64,000 nucleotides of DNA from Bretschneidera sinensis (Eukaryota > Streptophyta > Magnoliopsida > Brassicales > Akaniaceae). This document shows, one piece after another, positions 11,192 to 22,127 of this stretch. The stretch spans positions 25,157,290 to 25,221,289 of the forward strand of contig CM043705.1 of assembly GCA_023935145.1 (NCBI GenBank). The letters are read 5' to 3'. The notes beneath the pieces are model-generated. The model was not told where the DNA came from. It searched no databases and was given only the letters and a program-made list of their open reading frames with translations. Position 1 is the first letter of the stretch; each line of letters opens with the position of its first letter. A program made the translations under genes and the position numbers.

Positions 11192-12094
11192 CAAGTCTAG
11201 AATGACTTATAATGAAATGAAACAACAAATGAAAGCAAGAAAGAAAATAAGACAAGCGATTTGTTATTGAGGTTCGGCAACAGCCTATGTTCCCGTGAGT
11301 TTCTCTAAACTCTTTGCACTAAATCTCAATGGTTCTTACAAGTTACAGCAACCCTCTTCAAGAAGCTCAAGTTCTTGAAGGAACAAAGAAGAGAACAAGA
11401 AAGAGCTAATCACTTTCTATACTAATCTCTCTCTTTACAACCAACCTCTCTAATGAGTCCCTCTTGTATGTCTATGTCTTTGCGCTCTCACCTAATTCTC
11501 TCATTCACACACACTCTTATGTCTTGTCACAATGTCTTTCACATTTCTTTCTCTTGAGATTGAACCTAGGTGACCCTTTATCTAGTGCACCAACTTCTTG
11601 TTCAATCTTGCGTGTCATTCTCCACCCTTAGATCTTGATAACCAATCAACAATGGCCCTCCATCAATCCTAAGTGATGATGTGCATTTTGGACTTGCACC
11701 CACTCACTTAACAAAAGGCTGAATCAAGTTAGTCATGTGTGCATCAGTGTGCCTAGCGCTTAGGCACTGAACAGGGCATGCTGCGGCGCTAGGCAAAACA
11801 CCATTTTCACAACTATCTAGGCAACGCGGCCTTGGTGAGGGAGAGGTGCAGCGCTACCCTCCACCAGGACTTCCTCCTTGCTGGGTGCTGTGGCCTAGGA
11901 GGAGTAGGGCTGTGGCGCACACTAGTGCTGGACCCTTCAAAGCTGTGCGCACTTCTTTGTCTTGCTGAAAAGAGATGTGTGCACACACCCAAAGTGAGGC
12001 GCACACTTGTGTGCACTCCTTAAACATGCTGAAATTTATTCTTCCAACCTTGTTTAAACCTTAACCATGTTTACACCTTAGATAAATACCAACA
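11192..12094 (-). repeat. Remainder of Copia-1 5' LTR
   Basis: Continues the LTR begun at 3553-3607 (AAGTCTAGAATGACTT onward) and ends GATAAATACCAACA. It has the family's blocks: the GAGGTTCGGCAA region, the GC-rich segment with GTGCAGCGCT motifs near 11840, and the GTGTGCACACAC-rich stretch. A short ORF over the GC-rich block is not considered real. Confidence 0.9.
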
Positions 12095-13145
12095 ATAAGT
12101 TTTGGGGGAATAAATTTTTTTCCTTGAAAGGTAATAAGAAAAGTAAGGTAAGAGTTGGGTTTTTAAAGAGTTTTAGGGTGAATTTTAAAAGAAAGGAAGA
12201 GTTGGAGGCTTAGCATGCAAATAAGAGAAAGTTTGTTCTATAAATATGAGTGGAGGGGGAGAAAACCCAATACAATGTGCTGGAATTCTCTAGAACCATA
12301 AAAAAAGAGGAGAGAAAGAGAGAAAAGAAAGAGGAGGAAAAAGAGGAAGAAAAGGAAAAAAAGATAAGAAAAAGAAAGGAAAAATCTTACAAGGAAGGTA
12401 AGAATTGTTTTACTTTGTTAGGTATGTTCACTAGATTGAAGATTTGAATTCTTGAAATAGGGTTTGCGAAGAATTTTGGATGAAAAACTAGTTTTGGTTC
12501 TAAGAAATGGGTTTATGCTTGATTTGAGTGATTCAAGAGTTTTAAGTAAAAATTTTGATGTGGTTATTGTAAAAGATTCAACTTTAAGCTTGAAGGAACT
12601 TTGGTTTTAAAGGATTTGAAGTTTTATGGAAGATCTATAGGTTTTGGGAAGAAAAAGAGGGAGTTTTCGTGTTGTTTATGGGCTTTAGCCCTCAGGAGAG
12701 TCGATTGTCCAATTTGCACAAGTCGACTATGCGAGGGACAGAAGCTTCAGTTCGACATCACAATTGTATGTGCATTTGGACAATCGACTGTTCTATCTTC
12801 TATGGGACTTCACAATCGACTGTATGATGAAAATAGTTCACTGTGTAGCCTTATTTTTTTAGTTTTGGGTTTTCAAATCTTATGCTTTTCAATCTTAAGT
12901 GTTAGAAGATGACCCATTTGGTTAATAGAGAGTTTTAGGCCTTTGATTTGAAGTGATTAAATTTTAATTACCTATGTTGGGTTATGATAAATATTTGTTG
13001 TGTCGTTAGGATATTTTGGAATATAATCAAGAAGCAAGGAAATGAGTTGGGATTAAGCTTGGTGCAAAGATGAGAGTATCACCTTACTTCTAGTAAGCAT
13101 AAGGATATTAAATGAAATTTAAAGCGTAGAATATATATAGCATAA

Positions 13146-13148
<3 letters not shown>

Positions 13149-13182
<34 letters not shown>
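13149..13182. repeat. TA microsatellite in LTR F1
   Basis: Uninterrupted (TA)n of about 17 units. Sister LTRs have TA arrays at the same relative position, for example 37086-37116, so the array is an inherited, length-variable part of the LTR. Confidence 0.95.
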
Positions 13183-13185
<3 letters not shown>

Positions 13186-14689
13186 ATAAAAAATTAATAA
13201 TATTATATATATACCTATTATAGACAAAAGATTAAAGGAGTAAGAGACACTCATAATAAGACTAGTATGTTGAAATCTATATTTTTGAAAGATGTTGTGA
13301 CGTATTTGATTTATTGAACTTATATATGAGAAACTATAATGTTGTGAATGGTTTGCACATGTTATGAAATTTTGTTGATATTGTGATAGTGTGAAATGAA
13401 TAGAATAATTATCTAATTGTTGAGACTCCCCGACAAGGGGTATGGGGAAATCCAAGTTTAATTTTAAGGACTTCCTTGGAAAAGAGTAGGGAGGAGATCC
13501 AAGTTGTTAATTGTAAGGACTCCACTCGGCAAAAGGTAAGGAGGAGATCCAAATTGTTTATGATGGGAGACGTCCTTGTTGTTTATGATTAGCCCAATGA
13601 GAGGCAAGAACTTTGAAGTGATGAAAGAAGTGAAGTTGCATTGCATTATGTTGGAAATCACCTTGGTAAGATGCCCAGGTGGTGAACTTCCAAACACCCA
13701 AGTCTAGAATGACTTGTAAAGATTTGGAATGGAAAACAGGAACAAAAATCAAAGAAAGAAAGAAAACAAGCAAATTGTTATCGAGGTTCGGTAATGTGCC
13801 TACATCCCCATGAGTTCCTCTGAACTCTCTGTACTAAATCAATAGTTCTTTACAATTACAGCAACCCTCTTCAAGACTCAAGTTCTTAAAGAAACCAAGA
13901 AGAGAAGAACGAAGATGATAAGAACTATTACAATGCTCTCTATCTATACTACTTTCTCTTCTTTACAACTAGCATCTCTACAATGTGTCCCTCTTGTGTT
14001 TTGTGTCTTTGAACTCTAACACAATTCTCTCTTGTATTGTGTCTTGTCACTCTTTACAATTGATCTCAAATTATGTCATAATGTTATATTGAAAATGAAG
14101 CTAGGTGCCTTTATATAGTGCACCAACTTCTTAATGAATCTTGAGTGTCATTCTCCACCCGTAGATCTTGATGACCAATCAGCCATGGCCCTCCATTCAT
14201 CCTAAGTGGTGCTGTGTGTTTTAACCTTGCATCCACGCACCAAACAAGAGGCTTAACCAAGTTGTATGTGTGTGCCTTAGTGTGCCTAGCGCTGCGGCCT
14301 TGAACAGGGGGCGGTGCAGCGCTTGGCAAAGCCCCTTTTTACCTCCTTGTTGGGCAGTGTGGCGCTAGTGAGGGAGAGGTGCAGCGCTGCCCTCTACTAG
14401 AACTTCCTCCTTGCTGGGCGGTGTGGTGCTGGTGAGGGAGAGGTGCAGCGCACACTGATGATGTCCTTCTCACAGCTGTGCGCACTCTTTTGCCTTGATA
14501 AATAGAGGTGTGCACACACACCCAATGTGATGCATACACATGTGTGCACTCTTTTAACACGCTGAATTTTATTCTTTCAACCTTGGTTTAGACTTTAACC
14601 ATGTTTGAACCATGTTTAGACCTTAGACAAATACCAACAATCTCTACCTTTGTCTAGGCATTTAAACCCGAATCATTATGTAGAGAACT

Positions 14690-15574
14690 TCAGGATCCAA
14701 ACTCATCTTGAGTCATCAAACAACCGACTCCATTCCTAAGAAGTTCAAGGCAATGATTGAACCTTCTTAGAGGTAGAACCTTGGTACCTAAATCTGTAGG
14801 ACTTTCTTCCGTGGCCATTTTATCCGAAGACACCACAAACTGCTCTTTTAGGACCATCCACTCATCCAACAACCCTTTGCACTATATAGCCTCCTTTATG
14901 GCTTCTATAGCCGCTATGTACTCAGCCTCAGTTGTTAAGAGTGGTACCACTGGCTGCCATTGAGCCTTTAAATACCTCAGCAACCACTTTATCCCAAGCC
15001 AATGCTTCTTTCCAGGATTACTCACAAATCTGCTGAGAACACCCATTGCCCAAGAAACCCTTAACCAGTTTCTCTCATTTTCTTGGATTATACACATCCT
15101 AAGGATCTTTTGTGTAAGGCTGAGATCCTTTCTCTTGAACTCCTCACTAAGTTGAGATGTAAACCTTTCCATCCTCTCCCTGCTGTTCCGAACCAACAGC
15201 ACATCAATGATATAGATGAGGATACTCACCATTTTCTCCACCTTGTGTCCAAGTGAGAAAGTTTCTGTGAAATCTTTGTCTTTTCTTCTTGTGAACCCAT
15301 CCGCCACCAGCCTAGTCTTATTCCGGACTTCATCTCCTGGAGGGTACCCTTCTTTGATCTTGTAAGTCCACTTATAATCCACAACTCTTTGATTTTTCGG
15401 AATGTGCACCAATTCCCAAAAGTTGTTCTTCCTAAAAAAATCCATTTCTTCCTCCATAGCTAGCTTCAATCTTGATGAATCCTTACACTCTATGGCATCC
15501 GTGTAAGTTTCTGGTTCAATCTCTCTTTCTATCCAAGGAGCTGCTACATTAGCATCCGCAAACCTATATCTCAA
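14690..15574 (-). pseudogene. Copia-2 RT/RNase H remnant with internal deletions
   Basis: The RT N-terminal block (MEEEMDFFRKNNFWELVHIPKN, KTRLVADGF) passes from FSLGHKVEKM straight into VSILIYIIDVLLV, where YVDD has become YIID. The stretch with the first catalytic Asp of copia RT (the LDVKTAFLHG region) is absent. Two further joins follow, at NWLRVS/WAMGVLSRF and RYLK/AQWQP, before the RNase H end TTEAEYIAAIEA. The same joins occur in Copia-4, and in Copia-3 where the sequence is readable. The RNase H tail near 14690-14872 is in another frame. Non-functional. Confidence 0.82.
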
Positions 15575-15948
15575 AGGTGGTCCGACCAGCCTTCTTTCCC
15601 GATCTCTTATGAGTTGATAGTCCTTCTGACTTGCTGCATCATCCCCTTCGAGTTCAGCCTCCTCATGAGTGTCCTGAGCTTAGTATTCATCAATGGGCTC
15701 TACCTGGTCTGAACCCTCTTGCCTTCCTTGGTATACCTGAACTGAATCTTTCTTGACTTTATGCTCCACAAATATCGAACTGGTTTGCTCACTAGCCCCT
15801 GCAGGGTTAGTTTTCTCCAAGTAGGGAAATAATAATTCATTAAAATTAACATCCCTACTTATTATGAGTTTTAATCCTTCTTTCTATAAGGACCACAATC
15901 TATACCTCTTAGCCCCCTCCCATATCCTAGAAACACACATTTTCTAGA

Positions 15949-17130
15949 TCATGGGCTAAGTCTATCATCCTTCTGTTGTTCATATGCAGCACACCCAAAA
16001 GTTCTAAGGTTGTCCAACTTAGGGGGTTTTCCACTCCACATCTCTTCAGGAGTCTTGAGCTCTAAAGCTTTAGAAGGTGATCTATTAACCAAATATGCAG
16101 CAGTAGACACAGCTTCCCCCCAAAAATAGTTTGGTAAACTGGAACCACTTAACATGCACCTAACCTTTTCCATAAGGGTCTTATTCATCCTCTCAGCAAC
16201 TCCACTTTCCTGAGGGGTTTCCACAATCGTCCTATGTCTTAGAATCCTATTTAACCTACAGAATTGATCAAGTTCTTGGTTAAAATTTCTAAACCATTAT
16301 CTCCCCTTAACTACTTTGCCCATTTGAGTCTCTACCAGCCTTTTCTACACCACTAACTTATTCAAAGCATCTGATTTATTTCTAACCAAATAAACCCAAA
16401 CCTTTCTTGAATAATCATCAATTAAAGACAGAAAGTAAAAGTTATCTCCCTGTGATGGTGTCCTTGCTGGTCCCCAAAGGTCTGCATGAATGTAGTCAAG
16501 AATGCCCTTGGACTTGTGCACTCCGGTGTTGAGCTGACCCGGTGTTGCTTCTCAAGAACATGACACTCGCAGAAATCAAGTTCCTCTACTTTGTCTCCAC
16601 CAAGTAGGCCATCCTTGCTGAGAACTTATAGGCCCTCTTCGCTCATATATCCTAAGCGAGTGTGCCAAAGGGCTGCCTCATCCATCTCAGCCATCAAGCT
16701 TGCTGCTTGATCATTGATTTTTCTCTCTCCGATCATGTCATAGTTTCTTGCTTTCTTGATCACTACCAAAGATCCCTTGGCTACCTTGATCTTTCCTCCC
16801 TCTATCTTGCATGTGTATCCCATGGAATCCAACTACCCCAATGAGATCAAATTCCTCCTCAAATCTAGGAGATATCTCACATCTTTCAGCAGCCTTGTAA
16901 TTCTATCAAACATCCTCACCTGGATGTCTCCAATGCCCCTCACTTGGTAAGAAATATCATTCCCCAAGAAAACCCTTTCATCATTGGTTTCCTTGAAATT
17001 ATTGAACTAACTCTGGTGAGGGCACATGTGACGAGTGTACCCAGTATCCAAGACCCATTTCCTGCTACCTTCTTGCCTCTTGCTCACACTTGAGCACACA
17101 ACAAGAACATCATCATCTTGCTATTATGTC
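15949..17130 (-). pseudogene. Copia-2 protease-integrase remnant
   Basis: Pieces of the copia integrase. 16626-16832 holds the pre-integrase region (MDSMGYTCKIEGGKIKVAKGS, WHTRLGYMSEEGL). The zinc-binding and core blocks follow at about 16270-16620. 15949-16224 has TPQESGVAERMNKTLMEKVRCML, which carries the third catalytic residue Glu, then VNRSPSKALELKTPEEMW. A small deletion at about 16300 removes the segment that would carry the second catalytic Asp. Multiple frame changes. The protease area near 17030-17090 is also decayed. Confidence 0.8.
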
Positions 17131-17182
17131 TTGGCAACTGAAGCCTCTCCATTCTTGGTATGGCTTTCTCCTCTATCCCTTG

Positions 17183-17932
17183 TCATCTTCTTGCAATCTT
17201 TCTGACATGACCCTCCTTATGGTAGTAGTAGCAACTCTTCCCTCCAAATCTTGGTTTGGAGTGTTCTCTCCTCTGGCTCTCTCCTCTACCTCTGTCTCGG
17301 TAGTAGCCATGCATGCTATTGTGCACTCTCCCATGGCTCTCTCCTTTACCTCTGTCCCGATAGTGGCCATGCATGTTACTATGCACTCTCCCATGGCTGT
17401 CTCCTCTACCTCTGTCCTGGTAGTAGCCATGTATGTTGTTGTGCACTCTCCCATGGCTCTTTCTTCTACCTCTATCCCGGTGGTAGCCATGTTTATTGCC
17501 ATACTGAGTTGCTGGTCTTCTTTTAAAGAACAACCCTTTACCACTTGATGCACTCCTTATCTTGGCATCAAGATTATCTTGCAACTCTTTATTAGGATCA
17601 AATTTAAAAGCAAAGATTTGTTTACAACAATACCTCTTCTTAGGGAGAGTCCTAGCAAGAAACAACTCATCTAGTTTCTTCCATATTGCAGTTGGATCAT
17701 CCGAGTCTCTGGATTCCCTTGTGATATTATCCGACATGTGCAAGAAGATGGTGTTGTATGCCATCTTCTTTATTTCATTCTGCTAGTCCTCTGTTACACT
17801 TTCTAGAAAAGTATCATCTTCTGCAAGAGCTAAGTCCACTTTCTGTTGCACTAGAACCGCCTTGATCTTCCGCTTCTATAGAGAAAAATCTCCCTTTCCA
17901 TCAAACTTCTCAATACCGAAATTTGAACCCAT
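17183..17932 (-). pseudogene. Copia-2 Gag
   Basis: The start Met is at 17932 (MGSNFGIEKFDGKGDFSL) and one frame runs down to 17183, with two TAG codons between 17764 and 17890. It contains MAYNTIFLHMSDNITRESRD, LDELFLARTLPKKRY, then the abrupt LDAKIRSASSGKGL join, four 20-residue repeats, and CYYYHKEGHVRK, which lacks the second knuckle Cys and then loses the frame before the last Cys. Confidence 0.83.
17262..17500 (-). repeat. 60-bp minisatellite in Copia-2 gag
   Basis: Four 60-bp units of the same type as in Copia-1, encoding HGYYRDRGRGESHGR-like 20-residue repeats. Copia-1 has about seven or eight units, Copia-3 six, Copia-4 four. Confidence 0.93.
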
Positions 17933-18144
17933 CTTGCGGAGAAGATCCCTTAATTTATGCAGCACCCGCAAATGCTTTCCAACTTCTTCTAAACCTCAGG
18001 AACACAGATCGAAGATGGATATTAATACTGTTCTTGAATCACCCTCAAGAACACGATCAGATCTTGAATATACTCCATTCTTGAATCACCCAAGAAGTTG
18101 ATCTTTGATACTTGGAGTCTTGACTCCGTTACCTTCTTGTTCTT

Positions 18145-18178
18145 GCTCCGATACCCAACTGTGCAAGCTCTGATACCA
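18145..18178 (-). promoter_or_regulatory. Copia-2 primer binding site and degenerate duplicate
   Basis: GCTCTGATACCA at 18167-18178 is the complement of the initiator-Met primer site, one base from the LTR. A weaker copy (GCTCCGATACCC) starts at 18145, 22 bp upstream. The leader repeats lie at about 17998-18095. Confidence 0.8.
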
Positions 18179-18629
18179 CTATTGGAAATCACCTTGGCAA
18201 GATGCCCAGGTGGTGATCTTCCAAACACCCAAGTCTAGAATGACTTGTAAAGATTTGGAATCGAAAACAGGAACAGAAATCAAAGAAAGAAAGAAGACAA
18301 ACAATTTGTTATCGAGGTTCGACAATGTGCCTACGTCCCCATGAGTTCCTTTGAACTCTTTGTACTAAATCAATGGTTCTTTACAATTACAACAACCCTC
18401 TTCAAGAAACCTCAAGTTCTTGAAGAAACCAAGAAGAGAAGAAAAAAGATGATAAGAACTATTACAATGCTCTCTATCTATACTACTTTCTCTTCTTTAC
18501 AACCAGCCTCTCTACAATGAGTCCCTCTTGTGTTTTGTGTCTTTGAACTCTCACACAATTCTCTCTTGTATTGTGTCTTGTCACTCTTTACAATTGATCT
18601 CAAATTATGTCACAATGTTATATTGAGAA

Positions 18630-18660
18630 TGAAGCTAGGTGACCCTTTATATAGTGCACC
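18630..18660 (-). promoter_or_regulatory. Putative TATA box in Copia-2 5' LTR
   Basis: CTTTATATAGTGCACC gives CTATATAAAG on the minus strand, at a place where sister LTRs have CTATAAAAGGGG. It is the likely core promoter for the element transcript. Confidence 0.6.
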
Positions 18661-20092
18661 AACTTCTTGATCAATCTTGAGTGTCATTCTCCACCCTTAG
18701 ATCTTGATGACCAATCAACCATGGCCCTCCATTAATCCTAAGTGGTGCTGTGCATTTTAACCTTGCATCCACGCACCAAATAAGAGGCTTAACCAATTTG
18801 TATGTGTGTGCCTTAGTGTACCTAGCGCTGCATCCTTGAACAGGGGGCGGTGCGGTGCTAGGGAAAGCCCCTTTTTACCTCCTTGCTGGGCGGTGCAGCG
18901 CTGGCGAGGGAAAGGTACGATGTTGCCCTCTACCAAAACTTTCTCCTTGCTGGGTGGTGCAGCGCTGGTGATGGACAGGTGCGGCGCACACTGATGCTGT
19001 CCCTTTCACAACTGTGCGCACTCTTTTGCCTTGATGAATAGTGGTGTGCACACACACCCAAAGTGATGCACACACATGTGTGCATTCCTTTAACATGCTG
19101 TGTTTTATTCTTCCAACCTTGGTTTAGACTTTAACCAAGTTTGAACCATATTTAAACCTTAGACAAATACTAACACATTACACTGCATAATGAATGATTG
19201 GTATATAATTGATGCATTTGATTAGCCCATGAGAGGCACAAGTGATGTTTGGCCCATGAGAGGCATGTGTTGTGATTGGTCCATTAAAGGACACTTGTTT
19301 TAATTAGACTGTGAGAGGCATGTGATGTGATTCGTCCAATGAAGAGTGTTGAACGTATTTGGTTCAATAAAGGGTATGAAATGTTGATTGTTGTAGTATG
19401 AAAATGTTTGAGATTTGTTTTTTACTCTCAAAAGATTGATCACATAATATATAAGTGATAAGAGCTACATACTTTCTGATTTACTGAAGAAATAAGAAAT
19501 ACTTATAATGACTACCTTATTAGTAATAAGAAATGAGAAAAGTAAGCTGAAAAGCTTATACTTATAAGTTGTATTATTTTCATACTTTGAAAGAAATAAA
19601 TATTAAGTTAAGGTTTGAAAAATAAGGAACAAAATATTTAAAATGATTACTTTTAATAATGTGTTCCTCACTGAGCTTTTTAGCTCACCTTTTTATTTTC
19701 TAACATTTCAAGTAATACCGGGAGTTTGATTGTTAAAGTTGAAAGAAGTCCTAAATAAGGCTCTCATCTAAGACATCCTCATATTTTGGGTCTTTGTTAA
19801 GAGTCTAAGCCATTGGTCTTGGTTTAGTCGTTATAAAAGGAAGTGTTTAAGGCTTACTTAAGTGGGGGAGTTTTCTTTCATTTACAGTTTTTGAAAATTG
19901 TAAAATCTTTGACTCTGTTGTATTGTAAAGATTGTTTGGATGTGTAAAAGCGTGATATTTAAATTTGTGAAGTTTGATAGGATGTTTGTATTGTTGATGA
20001 GTATTATATGATTGCATCTTGAGTCAAGGTGCTCAGTGCTGAAAGGTAATGGAGCCATTCCGAGTAGGGCCCACTCGGGATGGGTTGTGACA

Positions 20093-20401
20093 AAAACAAG
20101 CAAGGAACTACTAATTGCAAAATTTCTCATGCATTCCAAAATGGGTTAGATCCCCTACTTATTAGTGAATTGGATGAGATTATTAGAAAGCATGCATCAA
20201 TATGCCTGATGTAACAAATTTTTTATTTATTTACTAATTCATTATCATTTTTCCTCTCGCGGATTTACACTCGTCCCTATATTCTATTGATTGATTTAGG
20301 TATGTAAATCCAAACCTTTTTATGTTGCCTTATCGGTTTTATGATAATTAAATTTATGTTAAATTTATAATTGTTTAATTGTACTTTAGTATAATTAGAA
20401 T

Positions 20402-20435
<34 letters not shown>

Positions 20436-20622
20436 ATGAATTGAAAGGCAAAAATGTGATAAGAAAATATATGTTTGGGATTATATAATGCTTTCAATCT
20501 ATATATTCTTTATTTGTATGAGAAATAAAAATAAAAATTGAATGTGCATAATTGAAAGAATATATGTATTTAGAACATTTTATTAACAAGAGATTCGATA
20601 TTTTTTTAGTATCTAGAACGAT
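20093..20622. other. Spacer with CT/AT microsatellite
   Basis: AT-rich DNA between LTR F1 and the CACTA fossil. 20093-20210 can be read as a short open stretch (HAFQNGLDPLLISELDEI), but no family was recognised. A (CT)10 run followed by (AT)n occupies 20401-20435. Nothing else identified. Confidence 0.5.
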
Positions 20623-21268
20623 GTCAGTTAACCGTAGTTGGATGGACCGTCAGGTTGTAAATCATGCAATATCAACGAAATGTAGGGATGCTGTTGAGTA
20701 TTTTCTTGACTTTGCGTATGGGAATCCATCTTGTGTGTACAATGGAAGTATTCGGTGTCCTTGTTTTCTATGCAAGAATTCTAAGTTTTTAAAATGAGAT
20801 ATGATTACCATTTACCTATATAAAAAAGGTTTTACTCTTAATTAAAATAGGTGAATTTTTCATGGTGAGAGTTATTTGAGACGCAAGCCTTCGACACAAT
20901 CAGATCACTGTGTGGAGAAAGGTTTCAGAGAAATGAATAGGACATGATGGTAATGGATGTTACTGGCACATAGTTTAACTGGGATGCCGAAGAGGATCCA
21001 AATCCTTGTGCTAGTAAGTTCTATGATATGTTAAGAGATACTGATGAGCCTTTGTGGGATGGTTGTTAGAAGCACACTAAGTTATCAACGATCTCACAGT
21101 TGTTGAATAATAGTAAGTCAGATTTTAACATGTCTGATTCCTATTTTGATCGGTTATTAGCACTAATTAAGAGTATGTCACCAGAGGACAAGAAGTTGCA
21201 TGGTAAGAATTTGGATATCTATCTATGACCATTGATAGATGAGTTGAAGGAGTTGTCGACGGATGGAG
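20623..21268 (+). pseudogene. CACTA (En/Spm) transposase fossil, N-terminal part
   Basis: Begins MSVNRSWMDRQVVNHAIS and continues through AVEYFLDFAYGNP and IRCPCFLCKNSKF, the transposase-associated domain of plant CACTA TNP2-type proteins. After a stop the frame goes on to YLYKKGF and FHGES. A second block (20985-21200) has DPNPCASKFYDML, EPLWDGC, KHTKLSTISQLLN and SMSPEDKKLHG, then jumps to PLIDELKELSTDGV. A middle segment of the usual transposase is therefore lost. Many stops. The right side is cut by an LTR starting at 21269. No CACTA terminal repeats seen. Confidence 0.8.
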
Positions 21269-22127
21269 TGTAGAGTCCGACCTTTTCTTTTAATATTTCG
21301 GTATCTAATTATTAAGTTTATTTTATTTACAAGGAAAATTTTGAAAGAAGAATAATCATTGGGGGTTGTTTTAAGACTTGCATGAAATAGACAGTTTTGG
21401 GTGTTAATTAATTATTTTTGCATGAAAGAGATAAGGTCTTTTAATCCTTATTAGTGGTAGTATAATTAGGGGAGATGGACCAAATTCTAGCTTATTCGGT
21501 TACCCTCTCCCTTGTTCTAGATTTCTCTACAACTTTCTCTCTTGCTTTTTCCTTTGAACTCTTTGTTGAAGATTTGAGAAGAGATTTCAAGTAAGATTTC
21601 CTCCCTCTATCTTTTCTTTTTCTTGTAAGTTTTAAATGTAGAGTTTGAGTTAAAAATTATTAGATTTAAACTTTGCCAGAAAGATTTGAGTGCAAATAAC
21701 ATTGAAGTTTTCAAAATCATTTATTGTGCTATTATTTGTGATTTTAGAGTTTTAACTTGGAATTTGGCTTTGGGTATTGTGAGAACTTGACTTAAAACCT
21801 TAGGAAACTTTTGTTTTGGAAAGGTTTAAGATTTCAATAAGAATCAAAAAGGTTTGAAGGCAAAAACGTGGGTTTTTTCTAGGTTGTGGCCCTCGGACAG
21901 TCAGCTGTGATGACCCCACAGTTGATTGTGATGACCCCACAGTAGACTATGCAAGGGATAAAGACTTTATGTCTAGTTAAAATTTGATGTATTGTAAAGA
22001 GTGTTTAGTTATGGATCATGATTATATAAACTTGTGATGTTTTGAATAAATGTTTATATTCTTGTTGAATTATGTATGTTCGCATATAGGTTAGGGTGCT
22101 CGGAGCTGAAAAGTGATGATATGACAA
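21269..22127 (+). repeat. Short F-related solo-like LTR (F5)
   Basis: Begins TGTAGAGTCCGACC, like the sense start of LTR G, and ends GAGCTGAAAAGTGATGATATGACA, like the end of F1 but shorter. It keeps a CAGTCAGCTGTG/CAGTTGATTG cluster (21898-21945), the decayed form of the family palindrome. The central tandem repeats are missing. No polypurine tract or primer site adjoins it. Confidence 0.6.

Larger units (their letters stand above)
1..12094 (-). mobile_element. Copia-1: Ty1/copia LTR retrotransposon, left end outside window, split by Gypsy-A
   Basis: Read on the minus strand, the order is 5' LTR, initiator-Met-type primer site, Gag, protease, integrase, RT remnant, which is the Ty1/copia order. 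The 5' LTR is in two pieces, 3553-3607 and 11192-12094, because Gypsy-A sits in between; one copy of the CAAGT target duplication lies on each side. The LTR begins TAATGG where its relatives have TGTTGG, and ends CCAACA. The 3' LTR and the end of RNase H lie beyond the left edge. Homology to Copia-2, 3 and 4 is clear from about position 50. Immediately right of the LTR, family F LTR sequence resumes with ATAAG, so Copia-1 inserted into an F LTR. Confidence 0.88.
13649..19175 (-). mobile_element. Copia-2: complete Ty1/copia-family element in LTR F1
   Basis: LTRs at 13649-14639 (TGTTGG...CCAACA) and 18180-19175 (TATTGG...CTAACA). The 5-bp duplication CATTA lies at 13644-13648 and 19176-19180. 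The polypurine tract is at 14640-14654 and the primer site at 18167-18178. A rough hand comparison of about 100 bp near the GAGGTTCGG block shows about eight LTR differences, mostly transitions, so the copy is old. Total 5527 bp with about 3.5 kb internal, which is short for an autonomous copia element. Confidence 0.92.
12095..20092 (+). mobile_element. Family F Gypsy LTR (F1), 5' part missing, split by Copia-2
   Basis: LTR pieces 12095-13648 and 19176-20092 belong together; Copia-2 lies between them with a CATTA duplication. The end GGGTTGTGACA is the sense 3' end of the LTR. The 5' start (TGTAAGACC... in sister copy 35991) should lie left of Copia-1, outside the window. Contents in order: a purine-rich stretch (12300-12400), a cluster of decayed GTCGAC palindromes (12690-12830), a TA microsatellite (13149-13182), about three copies of a GGATCC-type tandem unit (13420-13560), and CCATGAGAGGCA-type repeats (19220-19390). 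No coding region. Confidence 0.8.

Noticed and set aside
11813..12023. Overlapping ORFs on both strands in the GC-rich LTR block (also 14111-14560, 18806-19096, 23740-24092, 30269-30722, 57940-58240, 62749-63027)
   Set aside because: GC-rich LTR repeats simply have few stops; frames are not conserved between LTR copies.
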